Assembly (NCBI GenBank): GCA_947176065.1
Contig: CAMWPB010000001.1
Coordinates: 119,035-183,034, forward strand
Source: an uncultured Lachnospiraceae bacterium
GTDB lineage: Bacteria; Bacillota; Clostridia; Lachnospirales; Lachnospiraceae
Reading direction: 5' to 3'
DNA length: 64,000 nt
The translations under genes were made by a program, and so were the position numbers. Positions 19,022 through 28,614 of the stretch are shown piece by piece. A model generated the notes under the pieces. That model had not been told where the DNA came from and made no database searches. It was given only the letters and a program-made list of their open reading frames with translations. How positions within the stretch are numbered: position 1 is the stretch's first letter; every line of letters begins with the position of its first letter.

Positions 19022-20800
19022 ATGAGCGGAGAGAACAGTAATTCGAGAGCGGGAATGCTCAAAAAACTGGGGTATATTTTTGATAAGAAGGATAAGTGGA
19101 AGATTGCGGCGCTCCTTTCGGCGGTAGTTGTGGGAAGCTTTCTGGAGCTTTTGGGCGTCACGATTTTTATGCCCTTTATCAACATTATACAAAAACCCCA
19201 GACGATTCGTGATAAATGGTATCTGCAGCGGATCTACGATCTGTTTGGGTTTCGCTCCGCCAAGGAGTTTATGGTAGGGCTGTCCGTCTGCATCATTGTG
19301 ATTTATATCGTGAAGAACGTGTATCTGATTGTGGAGAAGAGCTATATTTACCGGTTCTCCTACAATATGCAGATGAAGCTTTCCACGCGTCTTCTGGATA
19401 CCTACATGAAAGAGCCGTATACCTTCCATCTGAACAAGAATATCGCCACGCTGCAGAGAAGCTTACAGGAGGATACGTCCAAGTTTATGCAGGTTATCCT
19501 GTATTCGCTCGAGCTGGTAGCGGAGCTGGCGGTCTGTTTTGTGATGATGGTGTATCTTTTGACTGTCAGCAAGTCCATCACGATTATCGTGTTGGGGCTT
19601 TTGGTAGTCTGCGTGGGGTCATTCCTGCTTTTTACGAAGAAATACAGCCGCAGGCTGGGGCAGGACAACCAGGGATATCAGGGTAAGATTTTTCAGTGGA
19701 TGAATCAGGCGCTTGGCGGGATCAAGGAAATTAAGATTCTGGAGAGGGAGCGTTTCTTTACGGACGAGTATAATAAGTATTATACAAAATACGCCAGAGG
19801 ATTACGGGTTGCCAGGACGATCTCCATTGTACCGAAATATGTGGTGGAGGCTGTGGCGATATCGGGACTTTTGGTGGCAATTATTGTGAAACTGCTCTTT
19901 GGCGAGGCGGACATGGTGTATTTTGTGCCGCAGCTCACCGCGTTTGCACTGGCGGCGTTTCGGCTGATGCCGAGCGTGGGCAGGATTAACGAGCACGCCA
20001 CGAACACTCTCTACGCCCTACCTTCCGTGGATCTGGTCTATCACGATCTGACGGAGATTGCCGATTATGTGTCCAAACAGGATCATGAGGTAAAAGAGGA
20101 CTGGAATTTACAAAAAGGCATAGAAGTGCGGCATGTGACTTATTATTATCCCGATACGGACGAGCCGGTGATCGACGATGCCAGCCTGTTTATCGAGAAG
20201 GGAAAGACCGTGGCCTTTATCGGGGCTTCCGGCGCGGGCAAGACGACGATGGTGGATGTGATCCTTGGTCTGCTCACGCCTCAGAAGGGCGCGGTTCTGG
20301 CGGACCGGATCAACGTGCATGAGAAGCCGAAGACCTTCCACGCACAGGTCGGGTATATTCCGCAGGTGATCTATCTGTCGGACGATACGATTCGCAATAA
20401 CATCGCGTTTGGCGTGAAGCAGAAGGAAATCGACGAGCAGGCGGTGCAACGGGCGGTGGAGAAGGCGCAGCTTACGGAGTTTATCGACAGCCTGCCGTAT
20501 GGGCTGGATACGATTGTAGGTGACAGGGGCGTCAGATTGTCCGGCGGACAGAGACAGCGTATCGGTATTGCCAGAGCGCTCTATCATGATCCGGAAATTC
20601 TGGTGCTTGACGAGGCGACTTCCGCTCTGGATAATGAGACGGAAGCGGCGGTTATGGAGGCAATCGAGCATCTGCAGGGCATAAAAACCATGATTATCAT
20701 CGCCCACAGACTGACTACGATCCGCAGCGTAGATATGATTTACGAGGTGGGAGACGGTAAGGTGGTGCAGAGGAGTAAGGCCGAGGTGTTTGGAGAATAA
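19022..20800 (+). CDS. ABC transporter, permease fused to ATPase (PglK/MsbA-like glycan exporter)
   Basis: Walker A GASGAGKTT; signature LSGGQRQR; Walker B ILVLDEATSALD; TM domain at N-terminus. Confidence 0.93.
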   Translation: MSGENSNSRAGMLKKLGYIFDKKDKWKIAALLSAVVVGSFLELLGVTIFMPFINIIQKPQTIRDKWYLQRIYDLFGFRSAKEFMVGLSVCIIVIYIVKNVYLIVEKSYIYRFSYNMQMKLSTRLLDTYMKEPYTFHLNKNIATLQRSLQEDTSKFMQVILYSLELVAELAVCFVMMVYLLTVSKSITIIVLGLLVVCVGSFLLFTKKYSRRLGQDNQGYQGKIFQWMNQALGGIKEIKILERERFFTDEYNKYYTKYARGLRVARTISIVPKYVVEAVAISGLLVAIIVKLLFGEADMVYFVPQLTAFALAAFRLMPSVGRINEHATNTLYALPSVDLVYHDLTEIADYVSKQDHEVKEDWNLQKGIEVRHVTYYYPDTDEPVIDDASLFIEKGKTVAFIGASGAGKTTMVDVILGLLTPQKGAVLADRINVHEKPKTFHAQVGYIPQVIYLSDDTIRNNIAFGVKQKEIDEQAVQRAVEKAQLTEFIDSLPYGLDTIVGDRGVRLSGGQRQRIGIARALYHDPEILVLDEATSALDNETEAAVMEAIEHLQGIKTMIIIAHRLTTIRSVDMIYEVGDGKVVQRSKAEVFGE

Positions 20801-20813
20801 GGCGGAGAAGGGC

Positions 20814-22424
20814 ATGGCGGATACAAAAAGGAAGTTAAAACTGAATACGAAGCAGAAAAACCGGCTGTTTTACGGCTCTTTGGTTTTGCTTGCTCTTTTT
20901 GTTTTTCTGTGTGTCGGTTCGGGAGAGCCGGTTCTGTTTGACGACAGCGGTTCCTATATGCGGATAGAGCGCTTCGAGGGGGTTATGCCGCTTTATCCGA
21001 TTTTTCTTTTTTTAAACCAGTGTCTGTTTGGTACGGAAAAATATCTGGATTATGTGATTGTGGAGCAGGCGCTCTTTTCCGCAGTCTGTATCATCCTGTT
21101 TGTGCGGGAGATCAAAAACAAGTTTTTTCTACAGTATATGGAAGGATATTTTCTGTTCTTTCTGTCACTGCTTCCGTTCACGACAGAGCTGCCGCAGGCG
21201 ATGATGACGCAGACGGTTCTTACGGAGGGACTGGCGTATGCAGCCTTTTATCTGTTGATGCTGTTTTTGCTGCGCGCAGTGTGGGAAAAGCGTATCAGGT
21301 GGGCTGTGGTTTCTTACGTTGTTACGCTTTTGCTGACGATGCTGCGTTCCCAGCTCCAGATTTTATTCGGGGTATGCGGTATCGTATTTCTGTATGTGAT
21401 GTGGCGAAAGGGCAGCACGGGCAGAAAACGTCTGGCGGGAATTCTGGTCGGACTTGCGGGCTGTGTGCTGATCGGCTTGTCCGGTATCTGGATCAGCGCC
21501 CGTACGGTGGCGGGGTATCATGATATTATCAGAAATAACATGCGGGTCAATGCGTTTATTATGAAAGTGCAGGAGCCGGAATATTATGCGGAATTTAGTG
21601 TGTCGGATGATGGAAGAAGCAGGGAAATAGAGGAAATCGAGGCGGCCATACAGGGTAAACAGGAGGAAACGGCAGCGGGAGGACAGTCGATTAAGACAAG
21701 CCAGTTCACATCACTTATTTTGTCCAGAGGGATGTATGAGGCGGACGCGGAGGATATATGGCTTTTCGAGGATGGGATGGTCCGCGGGCTGTATGAGGTT
21801 CTCTATGAGGCGGTAGACCAGGAACGGCAGAGATATGCTTATGAGCAGAAGGGACTCTGGATGTGGAAGGACATCGTCGGCGGTATCGGGCAGGCGGGTA
21901 AGACTTGTCTTTCGGCGGGCGTGCCGTATTATCAGGAATATTATCCGGAGACTTACGGGAGCGGCGCATTCAATGAAGTCTGGAACCGCAGTCTGCAGAC
22001 GATAGGGATAAAGTTACTGCAGGCGCACTTTGGCCGTTTTCTCTATCATACGCTGATGCTGCTGCCGCAGGCATTTATCTGCACTGTCTTTTTCCAGATT
22101 GCGCCGATTTATCTCCTGTGCCATCTGGCGACGCTTTTTCTCTATCTGTCAGCGGCAGCTCTGATGATCTGGGGGTATGTGGACAGGAAGGTTTCCGAGA
22201 GCAGTGCGGAGTTTATGGCCCTTATTCTGGGAACGGATTTGGTGCTGGTGCTTGTCATATCGCTGGTGTTTTTCGGGCAGCAGCGGTATCTGGTATATGC
22301 CTTTGGCATGTTCTATATCGCCTATTACGTGCTTTTGCGGAAGCTGTGGAATCTTTATATCCGCGGCAGGATATTGGGCTTGTGGAAGCGTTGGAGCGCT
22401 GGGAAGAAGACTGCGCACAAGTGA
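20814..22424 (+). CDS. Polytopic membrane protein, possible GT-C glycosyltransferase
   Basis: Many TM segments; acidic DDSGSY motif in the first loop; followed by GT2 plus DUF2304. Confidence 0.6.
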   Translation: MADTKRKLKLNTKQKNRLFYGSLVLLALFVFLCVGSGEPVLFDDSGSYMRIERFEGVMPLYPIFLFLNQCLFGTEKYLDYVIVEQALFSAVCIILFVREIKNKFFLQYMEGYFLFFLSLLPFTTELPQAMMTQTVLTEGLAYAAFYLLMLFLLRAVWEKRIRWAVVSYVVTLLLTMLRSQLQILFGVCGIVFLYVMWRKGSTGRKRLAGILVGLAGCVLIGLSGIWISARTVAGYHDIIRNNMRVNAFIMKVQEPEYYAEFSVSDDGRSREIEEIEAAIQGKQEETAAGGQSIKTSQFTSLILSRGMYEADAEDIWLFEDGMVRGLYEVLYEAVDQERQRYAYEQKGLWMWKDIVGGIGQAGKTCLSAGVPYYQEYYPETYGSGAFNEVWNRSLQTIGIKLLQAHFGRFLYHTLMLLPQAFICTVFFQIAPIYLLCHLATLFLYLSAAALMIWGYVDRKVSESSAEFMALILGTDLVLVLVISLVFFGQQRYLVYAFGMFYIAYYVLLRKLWNLYIRGRILGLWKRWSAGKKTAHK

Positions 22425-22458
22425 AAGGATAGATGGGAAAATCGGGTTGGAAGCGGAT

Positions 22459-23217
22459 ATGAAGCGAGAAAAAGAGGCAAAGGTTTTAATTATCATACCG
22501 GCCTACAATGAGGCCGAAAACATTGTGCACGTGGTGAATCACATGATGGAGCAGGCGCCGCAGTATGATTATCTGGTGGTGAATGACGGGTCCACCGATC
22601 ATACGCTTGCACTGTGCCGGAGGGAAAGTTTCCGATATCTGGATCTTCCCATCAATATGGGCATCGGTGGTGCGGTGCAGGCGGGATACGTTTATGCCCG
22701 CAAGTATGATTACGACATTGCCGTGCAGATGGATGGCGACGGGCAGCATGATATTGCCTATCTGGACAGGATGCTTGCGCCGATTTTAAGCGGGGAGGCG
22801 GATGTGGTGATCGGTTCCCGCTTTCTGGAAAAGGAAGGCTTCCAGTCCTCCGCGAGCCGCAGAATGGGTATTAATATCTTAAGCGCCCTGATCCGGCTGA
22901 CCACCGGGAAACGTATCATGGATGTGACCAGCGGTTACCGTGCGGTGAACAAAATGTTTATTCAGATTTACAGCGAGGATTATCCGATGGATTACCCGGA
23001 GCCGGAGGCTATCGTTGCCGCCATCATGCATTTGGGAAGGGTCAAAGAGGTGCCGGTGCAGATGCGTGCGCGGGAGGGTGGAACGAGCTCGATCACTTTT
23101 AAAAAGTCTATTTACTATATGATTAAGGTTACGCTGGCGATACTGATCTGCCGTATGGGGTATGGGATACGCAGAGGAAAGCGGGAGGATATTCAGAATC
23201 CGCGTGGGAAGGAGTAA
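22459..23217 (+). CDS. GT2 polyprenyl-phosphate sugar synthase (DPM1/GtrB-like)
   Basis: VLIIIPAYNEAENIVHVV..VVNDGSTDHT..VQMDGDGQHD..VIGSRF..VTSGYRAVNK; start moved from 22177. Confidence 0.9.
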   Translation: MKREKEAKVLIIIPAYNEAENIVHVVNHMMEQAPQYDYLVVNDGSTDHTLALCRRESFRYLDLPINMGIGGAVQAGYVYARKYDYDIAVQMDGDGQHDIAYLDRMLAPILSGEADVVIGSRFLEKEGFQSSASRRMGINILSALIRLTTGKRIMDVTSGYRAVNKMFIQIYSEDYPMDYPEPEAIVAAIMHLGRVKEVPVQMRAREGGTSSITFKKSIYYMIKVTLAILICRMGYGIRRGKREDIQNPRGKE

Positions 23218-23222
23218 AGGGT

Positions 23223-23585
23223 ATGATACCTGCTACACTGAGATTATCATTAATCATTGCGGTGCTCTGCTATTTTGTTGTGATTCTGTATTTTTTGAAG
23301 CAGAAAGCGCTTAATTTGAAATATACGCTGTTGTGGCTGGTGGCCGGTCTGGTGATGGGAATTCTGGTTGCCGTGCCGGAGCTTTTGGTGAAGATCATCC
23401 ATATATTCGGCATTCAGGACAATATGAACGGACTGTTTATCTTTGCCATCGGGTTTATTATTATGATCCTGCTGTCCCTGACCTCGATTGCGTCGAGACA
23501 GAACCGTAAGATCAGGACGCTGACGCAGGAGCTGGCTATTTTAGAGAAGCGAGTGCGTGATCTGGAGAAGAAGCGCACAGAATAG
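23223..23585 (+). CDS. DUF2304 membrane protein
   Basis: 120 aa, three TMs, ILYFLKQKALNLKYTLLWLVAGLVM; directly follows the DPM1-like GT2. Confidence 0.85.
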   Translation: MIPATLRLSLIIAVLCYFVVILYFLKQKALNLKYTLLWLVAGLVMGILVAVPELLVKIIHIFGIQDNMNGLFIFAIGFIIMILLSLTSIASRQNRKIRTLTQELAILEKRVRDLEKKRTE

Positions 23586-23621
23586 CCGGCACGGATCAAT
23601 CTGAGGAGTTATGAAAAAGTT

Positions 23622-25529
23622 ATGGTATACAGGATGAGGCGGCACGGGATTCTTCTTCTTTTTGTTGTTTTCCTGACTGCGGTCGTTATGCTTATGGAAA
23701 AAGATGAATATAACCGGGTACAGAGGGAAGGTAACTACATGGAAAACCTCCGTTTTGTTCTAGGCAATTCCGCGTCGGAGCAGACAATCGCCTGTTTTAC
23801 GGAGCAGGAGGGACGGACCAGTTACCTCTTTCTGCCCTCCTATGCGAGGCCGGATGCCGTGAAGATTTCCTTTGCGGGAGCGGAGAGTGTGGTTTTTGCA
23901 GGAGAAAGCGGGGAGATTGCGCTTAAAAATGGCGGAAGCATCAGTGAGCTGCACTATGGAGAGGATTATGAGCTGTATTTTTGCGACAGGAAAGGGGAAC
24001 GGCTGGCGCAGCATAAGATAGTCGTCATGCATTCCGCCGGACTCCCGGCTGTTTTTCTGGAGACGGACAGCGGCTCTGTGAAGCAGATCAACGCGGATAA
24101 AAATTATGCGGAAAAAGGAAGAATCGTTCTGTTTGATGCGGATGGCAGCGTGGTGTGTGCGGATAGGCTGGAACGTATTTCCGGGCGGGGAAATTCCACC
24201 TGGGCTTATTCGAAAAAATCCTACGGCATCCGGTTGAAAAACAGGGCGGATCTCTTTGATATGGGGAGCGCCGATAAGTGGATTCTCTTAAGCAATGTGG
24301 AGGACCGCTCTTATCTGCGCAATAAAATTACCTACGATATGGGTGTGGCGGCGGGGATGGAGGGCTCTCCTGAATCCCGGTATGTTGATCTCTATGTCAA
24401 TCACAGGTATCATGGTATGTACCAGCTTTGCGAGAAGGTGGAGATTGACCCGGAGCGGCTGCCGATCGCAGATCTGGAGGCGGCAAATAAAAGTCTGAAC
24501 AGGGATATAGAGAGCTGCGGGCGCTTTGAGAATGAGAGACAGAAGGGCGTGGCGCTTTTGGCAGAGCCGCGTGATCTGACGGGAGGATATCTGCTGGAGC
24601 GGGATGTAGTCGAAAAGTTCCGCGAGGAAATCAGCGGATTTTACACGGAAACGTTGAAAGAACTGTATACCGTCAAAGAGCCTGCATACGCTTCGGCGGC
24701 GCAGGTAGACTATATCAGCGGTCTGGTAAACGGTATGGAGCGGGCCGTTTCTGCGGAAGACGGAGTGGATCCCGAAAACGGGATGCACTATACCGACTAT
24801 ATTGATCTGCGTTCCTTCGCGCAGAAATATATTGTGGAAGAATTGTGCAAGAACAACGGCGCGGGCGCAACCAGCTCTTTTTTCTATAAACCGGATGACT
24901 CGGTCAGCAAAAAGCTGTTTGCCGGACCCGTGTGGGATTACGATAAGGCGTATGCCAATCTGACGGGAATAAACGAGTCCACCAAGGACCTGTGTTATAT
25001 GATGCAGAGAGGGACTGACCCCACAACGCTTTTTTGGCATCTGAACAGGCATGAAGAGTTCCGGCAGATGGTGTCGGCCTGCTATGGGGAATTTTTTGCT
25101 GACTACATACAGACGATTCAGGATGAAAAGATAGACGGATACGTATCCGAGATCAGCGCTTCCAAGGACATGGATCTGATCCGCTGGAAGGAAATTTACG
25201 GTGAGTCCGTGGATTACGAGGGAGAGGTACAGCGGATTCGTGATTTCCTGTCGGCGCGCAAACCGTTTCTGGATGAGGTATGGACAAAACAGCGGGAGGT
25301 CTGTACGGTGGGGTTCTTCTCGGAAGAGGGCGGAATCACCAATTATATGGGTGTAATAAAAGGAGAGCGGCTGGAACGGCTGCCGGGTGAAGCGCCGGGA
25401 ACGCAGGACGAGGATCGAATATTTGACGGCTGGTATACGGAGGATGGTGTCCTTTTTGACGGGACGGAGCCAGTGGAGGAGAATATCACGGTGTATGCCA
25501 GAAGCCACGAAATATCCGGGACGGAATGA
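23622..25529 (+). CDS. CotH kinase-like protein (paralog A of a tandem pair)
   Basis: RISGRGNSTWAYSKKSYGIRLKN; YVDLYVNHRYHGMYQLCEKVE; AGPVWDYDKAY; C-terminal VGFFSEEGG..DGWYTEDGVLFDG repeat. Confidence 0.88.
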   Translation: MVYRMRRHGILLLFVVFLTAVVMLMEKDEYNRVQREGNYMENLRFVLGNSASEQTIACFTEQEGRTSYLFLPSYARPDAVKISFAGAESVVFAGESGEIALKNGGSISELHYGEDYELYFCDRKGERLAQHKIVVMHSAGLPAVFLETDSGSVKQINADKNYAEKGRIVLFDADGSVVCADRLERISGRGNSTWAYSKKSYGIRLKNRADLFDMGSADKWILLSNVEDRSYLRNKITYDMGVAAGMEGSPESRYVDLYVNHRYHGMYQLCEKVEIDPERLPIADLEAANKSLNRDIESCGRFENERQKGVALLAEPRDLTGGYLLERDVVEKFREEISGFYTETLKELYTVKEPAYASAAQVDYISGLVNGMERAVSAEDGVDPENGMHYTDYIDLRSFAQKYIVEELCKNNGAGATSSFFYKPDDSVSKKLFAGPVWDYDKAYANLTGINESTKDLCYMMQRGTDPTTLFWHLNRHEEFRQMVSACYGEFFADYIQTIQDEKIDGYVSEISASKDMDLIRWKEIYGESVDYEGEVQRIRDFLSARKPFLDEVWTKQREVCTVGFFSEEGGITNYMGVIKGERLERLPGEAPGTQDEDRIFDGWYTEDGVLFDGTEPVEENITVYARSHEISGTE

Positions 25530-27427
25530 AGAAAATGAAAAAACAACGAGGAGCGCTTCTGGTCTGTCTGTTGCTGCTGATTGCGGTGACTGTGGTCTGG
25601 GAGCGGAAAGAGACAAAAAGGACAGAATATACCGGCGACTGCATGGAGAGTCTGTGCTTTACGGTGCAGAGTGACAGGTCACAGCAGGAGCTGCAGTGCT
25701 TTCGGGAGAAGGAAGGGCAGGTAAATTATCTGTTTTTGCCGTCCTACGCCAATATGGGGAATGTAAAAATATCCTTTACGGGTGCGGATGCGGTGGCCTT
25801 TTCTGAAGGGGGGGGGGTAAAAACTGTCTTAGAAAGCGGCGATGTACTGCGTGAATTGGAGATTGGGAAACAGTATGCTATGCGCTTTACGGGAAAGGAC
25901 GAGGCTCTGGCGGAGGGAATGCTGGTGATTATGCATTCGTTGAACCTTCCGGCATTGTTTTTGGAGACGGAGAGTGGTTCCATGGAGATGGTGGACGCTG
26001 ATAAGGACTATGAGGAGCCAGGCAGAATGGTGCTTTATGGTGCGGACGGCAGCATGGTGTGCGCGGATAAGCTGCAGCGCGTTTCCGGGCGCGGCAATTC
26101 CACCTGGGGATATCCGAAGAAGTCCTACGGTATCAGGCTGAAAAATCCGGCAGATCTTTTGGGGATGGGACGTGCGGCAAACTGGATTTTGTTGAGCAAT
26201 GTGGAGGATACCTCATATCTGCGCAATAAAATCACCTATGACATGGCGATCGCAGCCGGTATGGAGGGTGCGCCGGAGTCGCGTTATATAGATTTGTATG
26301 TAAATCATGCGTATCATGGAATGTACCTGTTGTGTGAGAAGGTGGAGATTGATCAGGAGAGGATTCCGGCGGCTAATCTGAGTCTGGAGAATAAACGGCT
26401 GAATAAGGATATCAGCTTTGCGGAGCGCTTTGACGAGGGCGATAAAAAGGGAGTTGTTTTGGAGACGAATCCTCATGACATTACCGGCGGGTATCTGCTG
26501 GAGCGGGATGTGTCGGAAAAATTTACGAATGAGGTTAGCGGCTTTGAGACGGGGATTCTGCACGATCAGTACACAATCAAGAGTCCGAAATATGCTTCGG
26601 AAGCTGAGGTGGATTATATCAGCGGATTGGTGTGCGATATGGAGAGGGCGGTTGTTGCGGATGACGGGATGAATCCCGACACGGGAATACACTTTACGGA
26701 CTATATTGATCTGCGGTCGTTTGCACAGAAGTATATTATTGAGGAACTGTGCAAGAACAACGGCGGCGGTGCGACCAGCTCCTTTTTCTATAAGCCGGAG
26801 GATGCAGTGAGCAAAAGACTTTATGGAGGACCGGTGTGGGATTATGACAAGGGTTACGGGAAAGTGTACGGGTTTGACAGCTCGGCGAGGAACCTGTGTT
26901 ACTTAAGCCAGCGGGGCAACGGCACGGTCTTTTTCTGGCATCTGAGCAGACACCCGGAATTTCAGCAGATGGTTGAGGCGTGCTATCAGGAATTTTTCTC
27001 GGACTATATGCAGAAGATATGTGATGAGCTGATTGATACCTACGCGTCGGAGATGTATGCGTCGGGAGAGATGGATCAGATCCGATGGGCCGGGATATAC
27101 GGCGGGGAAACGACTCTTGGACAAAGAGTGGATGTGGTCAGAAATTTCCTGCGGGAGCGTAAAGTATTTTTGGATGAAGTGTGGATAGAAGGAAGGGAAA
27201 TACATACCGTACATTTTATAGCGGAGGATTATCGGAGAGATACTTATATGAGTGTGATTGCCGGGGAGTGCCCGGGCGCGCTGCCAATCGGGGAGATCGG
27301 CAGCGTGTCGGACGACATGGTGTTTGAGGGCTGGCGCACAGAGGACGGAGCGCTGTATGACGGGACGCAGCCGCTTAACGGGGATATCACGGTGTACGGT
27401 ACGGGACATTCTGAGGCAGAGGAGTGA
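25526..27427 (+). CDS. CotH kinase-like protein (paralog B; contains a G10 tract)
   Basis: RVSGRGNSTWGYPKKSYGIRLKN; GGPVWDYDKGYG; strongly similar to 23622-25529. Confidence 0.88.
   Translation: MKKMKKQRGALLVCLLLLIAVTVVWERKETKRTEYTGDCMESLCFTVQSDRSQQELQCFREKEGQVNYLFLPSYANMGNVKISFTGADAVAFSEGGGVKTVLESGDVLRELEIGKQYAMRFTGKDEALAEGMLVIMHSLNLPALFLETESGSMEMVDADKDYEEPGRMVLYGADGSMVCADKLQRVSGRGNSTWGYPKKSYGIRLKNPADLLGMGRAANWILLSNVEDTSYLRNKITYDMAIAAGMEGAPESRYIDLYVNHAYHGMYLLCEKVEIDQERIPAANLSLENKRLNKDISFAERFDEGDKKGVVLETNPHDITGGYLLERDVSEKFTNEVSGFETGILHDQYTIKSPKYASEAEVDYISGLVCDMERAVVADDGMNPDTGIHFTDYIDLRSFAQKYIIEELCKNNGGGATSSFFYKPEDAVSKRLYGGPVWDYDKGYGKVYGFDSSARNLCYLSQRGNGTVFFWHLSRHPEFQQMVEACYQEFFSDYMQKICDELIDTYASEMYASGEMDQIRWAGIYGGETTLGQRVDVVRNFLRERKVFLDEVWIEGREIHTVHFIAEDYRRDTYMSVIAGECPGALPIGEIGSVSDDMVFEGWRTEDGALYDGTQPLNGDITVYGTGHSEAEE
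25808..25817 (+). repeat. G10 homopolymer inside the CotH-like CDS
   Basis: ttctgaaGGGGGGGGGGtaaaaac encodes SEGGGVK in frame. Confidence 0.9.
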
Positions 27428-27483
27428 CACGCCGCCAGATGCAGACCCGGTCGGCGTGTACAGGCTCTTGAGGCCGGAAAGGA

Positions 27484-28605
27484 ATGACAATGCTTGATAT
27501 AGCGGTGGATCTGTTGTGGCTCCGCCCTAAAAAGGTAGGGGGCACCGAGTTTTATATCAGAAATTTACTGGACGGTTTTTTGCGGCTTGAAGAGCCTTTT
27601 CATCTCTTTTTGCTGGTGTCGAAGGATAATCGGGAGACGTTTCGCCATTATGCGCGGGATAAGCGGATTGACCTTTTGGAGACGGAGGTGGTTTCCGCCA
27701 ATATCGCGGGCCGGATTTTATGGAATTTTTTCTGCCAGAACCGTTTCCTCAGAAAGAGAGGCATCCGTAAATGCTTTGTGCCCGTATACTGCCGTCCGCT
27801 GTTTAACGGCGGCGTAACCTATGTCAATGTCATTCATGATCTGCAGGCGGCTCACTATCCTGAGTACCACCCGTTTCACGAGATTGCGTATTCCAGACTC
27901 TGCTGGTGGCTGGACGCGCATTTTTCCAAACATCTGGTGGCGATATCTGACTGGGTGAGAGACGATATCAGGGAAAAATATCATGTAAAGAGCGAAAAGA
28001 TTACGACCATCTACAATCCGATCATAGTAGACAGGGAGGAAGTCGCTGCCTTTGAGCAGCTTGCGGAAAAGTATCATGTGGCGGAAAAGGCATTTTATTA
28101 TACGGTCGCGCAGCTGATTCCCCATAAGAATCTGGATACGCTGATTGCCGTGATGGAACGGATTAAAAATACAGGGACGGATCTGCCGTGTAAACTGCTG
28201 ATTTCCGGGGTGAACGGGGAGAGCAGGGAGAAGCTGGAAAGACAGATCCGCGAAAGGGGACTGGAGCGGGAGGTGACGCTCACAGGGTTTGTGGAGAACG
28301 GCGAGAGGAATGCGCTGTACCGCTACTGCCGGGCGTTTCTTTTTCCCAGTGTGTTTGAGGGATTCGGCATGCCGCCGATCGAGGCGATGCTTTTCGGCAC
28401 GACGGTGATTGCCACGGACAGGGCGTGTATCCCGGAAGTGACACAGAAAAAGGCGAATTATGTGAGAGATCCTTACGATGTGGAAGAGTGGATCAAGGTT
28501 ATGAAGAACCCGGTTGACAGGATTGCGGAGATGGATTTTAGCCTGTATGATCAGATGAGGCTGAGCAGAAAGTATTATGAACTGCTGACGAAGGAGCTAG
28601 GATAG
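27484..28605 (+). CDS. GT4 family glycosyltransferase (mannosyltransferase-like)
   Basis: GGTEFYIRNLLDGF; PHKNLDTLIAVMERI; FLFPSVFEGFGMPPIEAMLFGTTVIATDRACIPEV. Confidence 0.92.
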   Translation: MTMLDIAVDLLWLRPKKVGGTEFYIRNLLDGFLRLEEPFHLFLLVSKDNRETFRHYARDKRIDLLETEVVSANIAGRILWNFFCQNRFLRKRGIRKCFVPVYCRPLFNGGVTYVNVIHDLQAAHYPEYHPFHEIAYSRLCWWLDAHFSKHLVAISDWVRDDIREKYHVKSEKITTIYNPIIVDREEVAAFEQLAEKYHVAEKAFYYTVAQLIPHKNLDTLIAVMERIKNTGTDLPCKLLISGVNGESREKLERQIRERGLEREVTLTGFVENGERNALYRYCRAFLFPSVFEGFGMPPIEAMLFGTTVIATDRACIPEVTQKKANYVRDPYDVEEWIKVMKNPVDRIAEMDFSLYDQMRLSRKYYELLTKELG

Positions 28606-28614
28606 AAAGCGGCT

